Source of the DNA: Geothermobacter hydrogeniphilus
GTDB taxonomy: Bacteria; Desulfobacterota; Desulfuromonadia; Desulfuromonadales; Geothermobacteraceae
Direction: 5' to 3'
Assembly: GCF_002898515.1 (NCBI RefSeq)
Contig: NZ_PPFX01000030.1
Location: forward strand, 1 to 50,078
DNA length: 50,078 nt
Below are positions 40,539 to 49,065 of this stretch, one piece after another. Position 1 is the stretch's first letter, and the number at the start of each line of letters is the position of its first letter. A model generated the notes under the pieces. It was not told where the DNA came from. It saw nothing but the letters and a program-made list of their open reading frames with translations, and did no database searches. The translations under genes were made by a program, and so were the position numbers.

Positions 40539-42986
40539 ATGTCTCGCGTGAACTTCCACAATGCATCCATACGACAGAAACTGATTCTGGTGATCGTGCT
40601 GGTCAGTGTCGTGGTGATGCTGCTGGTCGCGGGTGCTCTGCTGGCGGTCGAGGTTGTTTCCTTTCGTCAGTCGCTGGTTGACAAAACCGCCGCGCTGGCC
40701 CAGGTGCTGGCTGTCAACAGCAGGCAGGGCCTGATGTTGAACCAGAAGTCCCAGGTGGAAGATGTTCTGGCGTCACTCGCCTCCGAGCCTCATGTCCGCG
40801 CCGCGTTTGTTTTTCGTTCCGGAAAACCGTTCGCTTATTATCTCAATGCCCACGGGTCCTTTCAGGATCGTGTTACAGCCCTGTCCTACAGCCCCTGCAA
40901 GTTGCTTGACCAGGCTCCTCGGGCAACCCGGGTCAGTTACCATTTCAGCAGTTCACATCTCGCCTATCTCCTGCCGATTTTTCTCGATCAGCAGCTGCTC
41001 GGACAGCTCTATATCCAGTTCGACCTGGGAGAGTTGAATACCCGCCTGGCCCAGTTCGGCAGTGCCCTGCTGGTCTTGCTGCTGCTGTCGGGGCTGCTGT
41101 CCGTTTTGCTTGCATCGCGCCTGCAGCGGGTGGTGACCGAGCCTCTGATCGATCTTTCGGAGGTGATGGAGCGGGTCGCCGACCGGGGAGACTTCCGGTT
41201 GCGGGCCCGGCCGCGACATCCGGATGAGATCGGTATGCTGGTTCGACGTTTCAACACCATGCTGGAACAACTGGAAGAACGTGATCGGCAGTTGCAGGGG
41301 TATCGCCAGAACCTTGAACAGCTGGTCAGGCAGCGTACCCTGGAGTTGAGCGAGACCAACGACCGGTTGCAGCGGTCGGTGGCCGACCTGGCCGAGGCGC
41401 GTGACCGTGCCGAGGCGGCGAACCGGGCCAAGTCCCGCTTTCTGGCCAATATGAGCCATGAAATACGGACTCCGATGATCGGCGTGCTGGGGATGACCGA
41501 ACTGCTCTTCAATACCGGCCTCAACGAAAAGCAGCAACAGTTGGCGCAGACGGTGTTCAACTCCGGAGAGGTCTTGCTCGAAATCCTCAATGATCTGCTC
41601 GATCTTTCCAAGATCGAGGCCGGTAAACTGGTTCTGACGGAGGAAGATTTCGACCTTGGTGAGAGCCTGGAAGAAATTGTTGAACTGTTCAGCGAAACGG
41701 CAACGCGAAAAGGCCTGCATCTCGGCTGTGATCTCCCTCCCGAATTGCCGGTTCTGCTCCGTGGTGACGCCGGTCGGTTGCGGCAGATCCTGCTCAACCT
41801 GGTCGGGAACGCAGTCAAGTTCACCGAACGTGGTGGCGTGCGTATCCGGGTTACGTCTCTGGACCAGGATCCTGCTTCCGTGCGCCTGCGTTTCGAGGTT
41901 GAGGATACCGGGATCGGGATCGATCCCCTGCTGCAGAGCAGGATTTTCGACAGTTTTGCCCAGGCCAGCGAAGCGATGAACCGGAAGTTTGTCGGAACCG
42001 GCCTCGGCCTGGCCATTGTTCGGCAACTGGTCGGTCTGATGGCCGGTGAGGTTGGGGTTGAGAGTACTCCCGGGGTCGGATCGCGTTTCTGGTTTGAAAT
42101 TTCGTTGCGGCGACAACCGCGGCAGTCGGTGAAAAAGAGTTTGATCACGGAACAACTGCGTGGTGGTAGGCTGCTGATCGTGGATGACGATCAGCATGCT
42201 GTCGGCATGCTGACCGACAAACTGGTCGCCTACGGTTTCGAGGTCGAGCATGCGGTCAACGGACGCCAGGCCCTGGCGATGCTGGCTGGAGCTGCTGATC
42301 CGAATCCGTTTGTCGCCGCTTTTCTCGATTCCGACATGGCCGGGCTGGGAGGTAAACGCCTGGCTGAGGCGATTTCCTCCCAGGCGCGGTTTCAGGAAAC
42401 CCGGCTGGTGATGATGTGCGAGCAGGGGGATCTGTCGCTGGCAGATGATGGTTGCGGCCCGAATATCCACTGGCTCTACAAACCGATCCGGTCGGCGCAG
42501 CTGGTCACGACCCTGAACGCGTTGTTGCAGATTCAGCCGCAGCCGCCGGAAACGGTACTCTCCACGGATCCTCCCCGAATGCAGTTGCCGCCGGGATGGC
42601 AGGTTCTGCTGGTCGAGGACAATCCGACCACCCGTGATTTCGTTCAACGCATTCTTGCAGATGAAGAGGGTCGGCTGCTGATTGCCCACCAGGGCGAGGA
42701 AGCCATGGAACTGCTGGCAGAACAGCGGGTCGACCTGGTGCTGATGGATTGCCAGATGCCGATTGTCGACGGTTATGAAGCCACGCGGCGGCTGCGGCAA
42801 AAAGGTCTTTCCATCCCGATCATCGCCCTGACCGCCAACGCTTTTCCCGAAGATATTGCCGCCTGTCATGCCGCGGGGATGGATGACCATCTGTGCAAGC
42901 CCTTCCGGCGCGAGGATCTGTTGTCGGTTCTTCAGCGCTGGCTTGGCGAAGCGGATGAGACATCAGCCGTTGAGGAGGGGGGATGA
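40539..42986 (+). CDS. Hybrid sensor histidine kinase (sensor-HAMP-HisKA-HATPase-REC-REC)
   Basis: An 815-residue membrane kinase. TM1 (LILVIVLVSVVVMLLVAG) and a periplasmic domain of about 130 residues in CHASE8-like style come first. TM2 (LLVLLLLSGLLSVLLA), HAMP, a coiled coil, HisKA with His307 (MSHEIRTPM) and HATPase_c (GTGLGLAIV) follow. Two receiver domains end the protein: REC1 (Asp597 in FLDSDM) has Cys where the switch Thr/Ser is expected (VMMCEQ), while REC2 (Asp737 in LMDCQMP, LTANA, CKPF) is complete. There is no HPt domain. Start could also be GTG 40548, which has better spacing from GGGGGA. The next gene overlaps by 4 bp (ATGA). Confidence 0.9.
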   Translation: MSRVNFHNASIRQKLILVIVLVSVVVMLLVAGALLAVEVVSFRQSLVDKTAALAQVLAVNSRQGLMLNQKSQVEDVLASLASEPHVRAAFVFRSGKPFAYYLNAHGSFQDRVTALSYSPCKLLDQAPRATRVSYHFSSSHLAYLLPIFLDQQLLGQLYIQFDLGELNTRLAQFGSALLVLLLLSGLLSVLLASRLQRVVTEPLIDLSEVMERVADRGDFRLRARPRHPDEIGMLVRRFNTMLEQLEERDRQLQGYRQNLEQLVRQRTLELSETNDRLQRSVADLAEARDRAEAANRAKSRFLANMSHEIRTPMIGVLGMTELLFNTGLNEKQQQLAQTVFNSGEVLLEILNDLLDLSKIEAGKLVLTEEDFDLGESLEEIVELFSETATRKGLHLGCDLPPELPVLLRGDAGRLRQILLNLVGNAVKFTERGGVRIRVTSLDQDPASVRLRFEVEDTGIGIDPLLQSRIFDSFAQASEAMNRKFVGTGLGLAIVRQLVGLMAGEVGVESTPGVGSRFWFEISLRRQPRQSVKKSLITEQLRGGRLLIVDDDQHAVGMLTDKLVAYGFEVEHAVNGRQALAMLAGAADPNPFVAAFLDSDMAGLGGKRLAEAISSQARFQETRLVMMCEQGDLSLADDGCGPNIHWLYKPIRSAQLVTTLNALLQIQPQPPETVLSTDPPRMQLPPGWQVLLVEDNPTTRDFVQRILADEEGRLLIAHQGEEAMELLAEQRVDLVLMDCQMPIVDGYEATRRLRQKGLSIPIIALTANAFPEDIAACHAAGMDDHLCKPFRREDLLSVLQRWLGEADETSAVEEGG

Positions 42987-45900
42987 AGCTGCGAGTTGTT
43001 CTGCTGGCGGCCGGTTGCGTCCTCCTGTTGTCCTCCGGCCTCTGGTTCGCCAGACCTCTTCCTGAGCAGTCACCCCTTTCGGTGCAGGCCCTGGTGTCGG
43101 TGGCGGACGCCCCGGATGGCCGGATCAGGGTTGCTTTGGCCGGGAGCGGGTTCGATCGGCAGACCCGCGTCAGCCTGTTGCCCGACATCGGCAACCGGCA
43201 CATGGTGAGAGGGGAGCTCCCTTTTTCCGGAATGATCAACGGGATGGCCCGAAAGGACAATCTGTTGTTGCTGGCGGATTCTCCTGACGGATTGATTATC
43301 TGTGATATTTCTCAGCCGTCCGCACCGTCGGTTCTTGCCAGTCTGCCGCTGCCGGGGACCGAATGGAAAGTGGCGGTGGTCGGTTCGCTGGCGCTGATCA
43401 CCAGCGTCGAGAGTGGTTTGCAGCTGGTGAACATAAGCGATCCTTCTTCACCGCACCTGCTCGGCACCCTGGCTTTTGATGGGCCGGTGCATGGTCTGGT
43501 CTGCCGTCGGGATAAAGCCTACATTGCGGTCGGAGAACGGGATTTTCTGATCGTCGATTTCTCAGATCCGAAATCTCCGGAGATCCTGCGCAAAGTGTCG
43601 ACACCCGATCGGGTCGTCGGCCTGGCGATCAGTGGCGACCGGCTGCTGGTTGCTGATGGCCATTACGGCCTGCTGATTTTTCCGGTCAGAGAGAATGGAG
43701 ATGTCGGCTCGTTCAACCACATCACGATACCGGGTCAGACCAGACAGGTTCGGGGCTGGAAGGGGGGGGCTCTGGCCATGACCCGAACCAACCTTTACTT
43801 CGTTCCCGCGGGTGGCGGCGAATCTCCCAAGGCGGTGTTCGCGACGGAACATGACGGATTCATCAGTCTTGAAGTTGGAGATGATACGGTTTATCTCGGC
43901 ACCAATCATGGAGTGATGCTGGTGCGTCCCGATTCCTCCCTCCGTTCCGGTCAGCAGGGTTTTATCGCCACCACCGGAAGCGTGCGCGCGGTTGCTGCCG
44001 CCGCCGGGACGCTGTATATCGGAGATGCCCGTACCGGTCTGAAGTATCTTCCCGTGCCGGACTTTGACAAGATCCCGGTTGCTGCTGGTTTTTCCTTGTT
44101 GGGAAACCCCGCGTTTTTTACAGTGACCGGAGATCGTCTCCTGGTGGCGACACAACCCCATGGCCTGGTGACCTATCGGCTTGATGGCCGTCGGGAACCG
44201 ATACTGGACGGCCAGCTTTATCAGAACTGGTCGATTGCCTGTATTGGTCGAGGGGCCGGACGATTCTTTCTCGGCAGCAACGCCGGCGAGCTGATTGTTG
44301 TAGCGCGTGTCGGCCCGCGACTCGAAGTCAGGGATCGTCTGCCCTTGCCGGGACTGCCCAGAGCGATCGTCGTCCGGGATGGTATGCTGCTGGTCGCCGA
44401 TGATTTGGGCGGTATTCTCTGCTTCAGCCTGGTGGACCCGGATCATCCGCGTTCCCTAGGCGGTTTATCGACAACGGGTCGTCCGCACGGGATGGCCTTC
44501 AGTGGACGAACCCTGCTGGTCGCTGAGGGAGAAGCAGGGATCAGGACCGTCGAGATGTCTCCTGACGGCCGACTGCGATCTCTGCAGCAACAGCGAATGG
44601 ACCAGAGCGTTGTGGCGCTGGCGGTGAGTGAAGACCGCGTCCTTGTTCTGCTCAGGTCAGGGCAGCTGGCCTTGTTTCGACTTCGGCCCGGGGGCCGGTT
44701 GATACCGCTCGGCGGGACCCTCGACCTGCCGCGTGTCACCGCCATAGCTGCCGGGGGCGGGTATTTTTATGTTCGTCTCGGCAACTCAGGTCTTGGTGTT
44801 CTGCGTCCGACTTCACGGGGCAGAAAGGGGGTTGAACTGATTCGGAACATTCCCCTGACCAACTCGGCGGGAGCCTTGCGGGCTGTCGGCGGAACACTGC
44901 TGGTGGCGGACGGTTCCGCCGGAGTCCGTTTTTTTTCTCTGGCTGTTCCGGCCCGACCGGAACAGGTTCAGGTTCTTCCGGTCCCGCGGGGAGCATTGGA
45001 TATGCTGCTCGACAACGAGTCGCTCCTGGTTTTTAATGACAAATATTGTCTTTCTCTGCACTTGCTTGCCCGGTCTGAAAGAGCACCTGTCCTGCTCGGG
45101 GATGTCGGTCTGGGATTCGACCTGGTCGGCAATCTGGCCATTCTGGTGACCGTGGACCGGTTGCAGGTGATTGATCTGAGTACCCCGGGCTCGATGAAAG
45201 TTCTCGGCTCATTGCCCCTGCCGGCCAAGCCTGGAGGAATCAAGGTCCGCGGGGATCTTGCCTATGTCGCCTGCGGTCGAGCCGGCCTGATGGTGATTGA
45301 TCTCAGCAATCCGCGCCTGCCGCTGATGGTCGGTCGATTATCGCTCGCCGGGACGGCACGCAATGTGGTTGTCGAGGGCACCTATGCGCTGGTCGCTTCC
45401 GGCAGGGAGGGGCTTGCAGTGGTCAATATCAGCCGCCCGCGAGAACCGAAACTGGTGCGTCGCCTGCAATTGGCGGCGCCGTTGAAAGATATGAGTGATT
45501 TCTATGATGTCAGAACGGATGGCCGCTATGTCTATATTGCCGACCTGGAGAATGGACTGGTTGTTGCCGCGCTGCGAAAGGATGGTACAATCCGAGCCGT
45601 TGGACATCTGCAGACCTATGGCCGTGCCCGGTCCCTGAGCCTGAGGGGAGGGCGGGTCTATATCGCCGACCTTTCCGGAGGCGTTCAGGCGATCGACGTC
45701 TCCCGTCCTTCCCGTCCGCGACTGATCGGACGTATCGTTGTGCCGGGGATGGCCAAACAGGTTCTGGTCGGGCCGGATTTTTTGTGGTTGCGGGCCGCCG
45801 GGAGCAAATTGTTCCAGCTTCCGGACGTCGTCGAAGCCGGTTCCGTCAGTCTTGCCATGCCCGGACGACTTGAAGCGGTGCTGCCTCGGCCTACGGCCGA

Positions 45901-46021
45901 CGGTTATTATACCCTGCGTGTCTCAGGTCCCAACGGTGAACAGGAAATTCCCGGCGCGATTCATGTCGGACCGTCGCCATCCCATCGTTCAGGGGCGGGA
46001 ACCAGCGAGGAAAGGCCATGA
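42983..46021 (+). CDS. Exported LVIVD-type beta-propeller protein, about 21 repeats
   Basis: A 1012-residue protein with an N-terminal signal or anchor (VVLLAAGCVLLLSSGLWFA). The body is a chain of LVIVD-like blades of about 40-45 residues, each with an L(L/A)xVA...GLxVxDxS pattern followed by xPxxxGxLxLPG. Examples: LAYVACGRAGLMVIDLSNPR, YALVASGREGLAVVNISRPR and RVYIADLSGGVQAIDVSRPS. I count about 21, enough for three seven-bladed propellers. Short IPT-like beta modules flank it (VALAGSGFDRQTRVSLLPD; YYTLRVSGPNG). No enzyme motif is seen. ATGA overlaps join it to the kinase before and the regulator after, so it is probably the extracytoplasmic sensor or scaffold for this kinase. Confidence 0.82.
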   Translation: MKLRVVLLAAGCVLLLSSGLWFARPLPEQSPLSVQALVSVADAPDGRIRVALAGSGFDRQTRVSLLPDIGNRHMVRGELPFSGMINGMARKDNLLLLADSPDGLIICDISQPSAPSVLASLPLPGTEWKVAVVGSLALITSVESGLQLVNISDPSSPHLLGTLAFDGPVHGLVCRRDKAYIAVGERDFLIVDFSDPKSPEILRKVSTPDRVVGLAISGDRLLVADGHYGLLIFPVRENGDVGSFNHITIPGQTRQVRGWKGGALAMTRTNLYFVPAGGGESPKAVFATEHDGFISLEVGDDTVYLGTNHGVMLVRPDSSLRSGQQGFIATTGSVRAVAAAAGTLYIGDARTGLKYLPVPDFDKIPVAAGFSLLGNPAFFTVTGDRLLVATQPHGLVTYRLDGRREPILDGQLYQNWSIACIGRGAGRFFLGSNAGELIVVARVGPRLEVRDRLPLPGLPRAIVVRDGMLLVADDLGGILCFSLVDPDHPRSLGGLSTTGRPHGMAFSGRTLLVAEGEAGIRTVEMSPDGRLRSLQQQRMDQSVVALAVSEDRVLVLLRSGQLALFRLRPGGRLIPLGGTLDLPRVTAIAAGGGYFYVRLGNSGLGVLRPTSRGRKGVELIRNIPLTNSAGALRAVGGTLLVADGSAGVRFFSLAVPARPEQVQVLPVPRGALDMLLDNESLLVFNDKYCLSLHLLARSERAPVLLGDVGLGFDLVGNLAILVTVDRLQVIDLSTPGSMKVLGSLPLPAKPGGIKVRGDLAYVACGRAGLMVIDLSNPRLPLMVGRLSLAGTARNVVVEGTYALVASGREGLAVVNISRPREPKLVRRLQLAAPLKDMSDFYDVRTDGRYVYIADLENGLVVAALRKDGTIRAVGHLQTYGRARSLSLRGGRVYIADLSGGVQAIDVSRPSRPRLIGRIVVPGMAKQVLVGPDFLWLRAAGSKLFQLPDVVEAGSVSLAMPGRLEAVLPRPTADGYYTLRVSGPNGEQEIPGAIHVGPSPSHRSGAGTSEERP

Positions 46022-49000
46022 ATCAACAAGATTATCAATTGCTGCTGGTGGATGACAATCCGACCAACCTGACCCTGCTTCAGGAGTTGATACAGCAGAA
46101 TTTGCCCGACTGTCGTCTGCAGATTGCCTCAAACGGCCTGGATGCTCTTGAATTGGCCTTTCAGAGTCCACCGGACGGGGCCTTTATCGATATGCAGATG
46201 CCCGGGATGGACGGAATCGAAGTTTGCCGCCGGCTGAAAAGTGATCATCGCACCCATGACGTTTCGGTGGTGTTGATCACGGCGCATCAGTCGACCCCCG
46301 AGTTGAGGGCGGAAGGACTTGAGGCCGGTGCCCAGGATTTTATTTCGCAGCCGATCCGCAATGTTGAATTGCTGGCGCGGATTCGGGCTTTGCTGCGCAT
46401 CAAGTCCCTTGAAAGAGAATTGCGCAGTGCCAATCGGGGATTACGCAAACAGGTGGTGCAGAAGACCGCCGCCCTGCGCTGGGTGACCGGTCTGATAAGT
46501 GCCGGAGAGGCGGTGGATGCCCGGTCCGGGTCAGAAATCCTGCAGCAGCTCGCCACCCTGCTTCAGGACGATGGCGAACTGGATTTCAGCCGTTTTCGCG
46601 GTGAACTCTTTGCACGGTTCCCTGAAAACCTGCGTCATTCTCTGCTCAAGCTCGGGTTGCTCAACGCGATTCCGGGGGGCCTGGCCGAAAAACTGGCGGA
46701 TATCGAGGATATCCGGTCCGCCCTGGAATACCTGGTACGGCACAATTTTTTTGTCACCTGCCGGCGCGGGGAGGATCTGTACGTATTTCATGAACATTTT
46801 CTTGATTACCTTTCATCTCGCGCGTATCAGGAACTCGAACAGGCGGAAATAGAGCGGGTCTATCTCACCGCGGCTGATTGGCACCTCTCCCAGGAAGCCT
46901 TTGCCGAAGGTATCAACTACCTGCTGCTGGCCGGTGACAAAGACGCCGCGGAGCGGGTGACGGCGCAGATCGGTCCGATGCTTTACGGACGGGGTGATGT
47001 CTGCAGTTTAATACCGCAGATCGATGTCCTCAAGAACCTCGATGGCGGGCGTTACCCATGGCTGAGTTGTCTGTTGGGCTTGGCACTGCTGGAACACCAG
47101 CCACTGCAGGCCCGTCCTCATTTTGAAGTCGCCCTGAACAGTTTTCGACAGCGTGAAGACAACCTCGGCCAGCTTTATACCGCGGCGCAAATGGTTCATT
47201 ACTGCTGTCTCGTCGATGGTGATTTCATTGCCGGAAGGTCATTTCTGGCTCTCGCCGACAGCCTGTTTTCAGCCCAGCAATCGGCAGCGGAGGATCATCT
47301 CCTGCTGCAGGTCTGCCTCTATCTGGCGTTTGGGCACCTGTTTTTCAACAGTGATTTCCAGGCCTCTGACCTTTACCTGGAGATTGCCGTTTCGAATCCC
47401 GTCCAGCAGAGCAGGCTTGAATACCAGGTGCTGATACGCATGGTAAGGGGATTTGAGCAACTCTGTCATGGCCATTGGCGCGCCACCATCCGCGAGTTTG
47501 AACTGACGTCAAGGCACCTGAACAATTCCGGCGAGGTCAATCCCTCGACGCAACTCGCCCTGCTCAAATTCCGCGCCCTGCTGCTGGAGAACATGGGAGA
47601 TGTCCTCGGCAGCCGGCGGCAGAAAAATCTTGCCCGGCGGTTGGCGTCGCCGAGCGTGTTTGAACAATGCCTGGTTCAGTCGCAACTGATGCTCCTCGAT
47701 GCTCAGAGCGAACTGGCTCACGGGCATTACCAGCAGGCGGATGAACTGCTGGGGGTTGCCCTTTCCCTGCCGGGTGGGCAGACTCCTCACCTGAAGAGCC
47801 AGTTGCTGCAGTTTCGTTCCTGCCTGGCGGTTTTGCTCGGCAGGAGGGAGCAGGGGCTTGAATACGGACGGTTGGCTCAGGAATCCCGACGGTTGCTGGG
47901 GGGGCCTTTCTTTGTGGTTCGAAACGAGCTTTGCCTGGGGCTGATGCGACTTGAAACGGACGACCCCTCTCTCGCCCTGGGGCATTTCGACCGTGCCGTC
48001 GCTCTGGCCGGGGAACTGGATGACCGTTTCCTGCTCTGTTCGGCTCTCGCCTACCGCGGTCTGGTCCATTACCAACAGGATGCGGCGGCAGCGGTCGAAG
48101 ATTTAAGTCGCTGGGCCGAGATGATGGAACAGCAGTCCTACAGCAACCTTTATGGGTGGTATCCCGATGTCGCGGTCCGCCTGGTGAAAGCGGCTATTGA
48201 ACTGGAAATCGGTGGTGAGATGCCCTTGTCTCTGGCCCGGCGTCGAACCTATGTCAGTTTTACCAGGGATGGTCGACAGCTGCCGTTGCTGCGGTTCCGG
48301 GTGCTGGGTGAATTTTCCCTTGCCGTCGGCGGTCGTACCCTGCAGTTGCGGCAGGAACTGAGTTCGGCGTTGCGGCAATTGCTCGGCATGTTGTTGACGG
48401 CGCCCAACCTGCAGTTGCGGCAGGAGGATATTCAACACCAGTTCTGGCCCGACAGCTCAGCGGACAAGGCTCGTTCCAAGTTTGATTCATTGCTGTCACG
48501 CCTTCGCAAGGCTTTCGACGGTATTCTCGACGGGGGAACAGCAAGAGATTTTTTCTACCTGCAGAAGGGGACGTTGTGCCTTGATCACAGCTGGGTTGAT
48601 GCCGCCGAGTTCGAAATTCTTGTCCGGCAGGGTATCCGCCATGCCAAGCGGCGGGAGACCTGGCAGGCTGACCAGGCTTTCCGTCGCGCTCATCATCTCT
48701 GGCGGGGAGAGTTGAATCTTGCCCTGCCGCTTGATGAAAATCGTGAGTATTACCGACAGGACCTGTTGCTTCTTTTTCTTGAAAGTTCACAGGTCTGGAT
48801 TGACCTGCTGCTGGATCAGAAGCTTTTCAGCGAGGCGGCCCAGGTCGGCCACAAGGCCCTGCAGTTCGACCCGATCAATGACCTCCTGGTTCGCCAGCTT
48901 TATGAAACCTACACCAGTGAGGGGAAAACGGTTCCCGCCAACCAGGTCCTGGAAAACTATGTGGCGGCACTGCGGGCAGAAGGCTACGAGGGTCGTGAAA

Positions 49001-49032
49001 TAGATGAGGCCGTCAGCGCGCTCATGCCCTGA
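46018..49032 (+). CDS. Receiver-TPR-BTAD regulator (REC on a MalT-like body with SARP-type output)
   Basis: A 1004-residue response regulator. Receiver domain: residues 5-130, acid pair VDD, Asp58 in FIDMQMPGMDG, Thr in LITAH. The conserved Lys is Gln111 (ISQPI). Residues 185-290 resemble the winged-helix part of MalT/STAND proteins (LLKLGLLNAIPG, YLVRHNFFV, YVFHEHFLDYLSSR), but no NTPase (no Walker A) precedes it. TPR-like repeats run to about 745. The C terminus has an OmpR/SARP-type DNA-binding fold (LRFRVLGEFSLAVGG, QEDIQHQFWPDSSADKARSK) and a BTAD domain to the end. It starts inside the propeller gene's stop (ATGA). It should be the output of the adjacent kinase. Confidence 0.85.
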   Translation: MNQQDYQLLLVDDNPTNLTLLQELIQQNLPDCRLQIASNGLDALELAFQSPPDGAFIDMQMPGMDGIEVCRRLKSDHRTHDVSVVLITAHQSTPELRAEGLEAGAQDFISQPIRNVELLARIRALLRIKSLERELRSANRGLRKQVVQKTAALRWVTGLISAGEAVDARSGSEILQQLATLLQDDGELDFSRFRGELFARFPENLRHSLLKLGLLNAIPGGLAEKLADIEDIRSALEYLVRHNFFVTCRRGEDLYVFHEHFLDYLSSRAYQELEQAEIERVYLTAADWHLSQEAFAEGINYLLLAGDKDAAERVTAQIGPMLYGRGDVCSLIPQIDVLKNLDGGRYPWLSCLLGLALLEHQPLQARPHFEVALNSFRQREDNLGQLYTAAQMVHYCCLVDGDFIAGRSFLALADSLFSAQQSAAEDHLLLQVCLYLAFGHLFFNSDFQASDLYLEIAVSNPVQQSRLEYQVLIRMVRGFEQLCHGHWRATIREFELTSRHLNNSGEVNPSTQLALLKFRALLLENMGDVLGSRRQKNLARRLASPSVFEQCLVQSQLMLLDAQSELAHGHYQQADELLGVALSLPGGQTPHLKSQLLQFRSCLAVLLGRREQGLEYGRLAQESRRLLGGPFFVVRNELCLGLMRLETDDPSLALGHFDRAVALAGELDDRFLLCSALAYRGLVHYQQDAAAAVEDLSRWAEMMEQQSYSNLYGWYPDVAVRLVKAAIELEIGGEMPLSLARRRTYVSFTRDGRQLPLLRFRVLGEFSLAVGGRTLQLRQELSSALRQLLGMLLTAPNLQLRQEDIQHQFWPDSSADKARSKFDSLLSRLRKAFDGILDGGTARDFFYLQKGTLCLDHSWVDAAEFEILVRQGIRHAKRRETWQADQAFRRAHHLWRGELNLALPLDENREYYRQDLLLLFLESSQVWIDLLLDQKLFSEAAQVGHKALQFDPINDLLVRQLYETYTSEGKTVPANQVLENYVAALRAEGYEGREIDEAVSALMP

Positions 49033-49065
49033 GTCGTCAACGGCCCGCAACGGGCCGTTGACGAC
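49033..49065. terminator. Perfect two-way hairpin terminator
   Basis: GTCGTCAACGGCCC (49033-49046) pairs perfectly with 49052-49065 around the loop GCAAC. It occupies exactly the space between the TGA of the regulator gene and the TAA of the convergent protease gene. A T-run is minimal, but the 14-bp GC-rich stem is strong. Confidence 0.72.
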
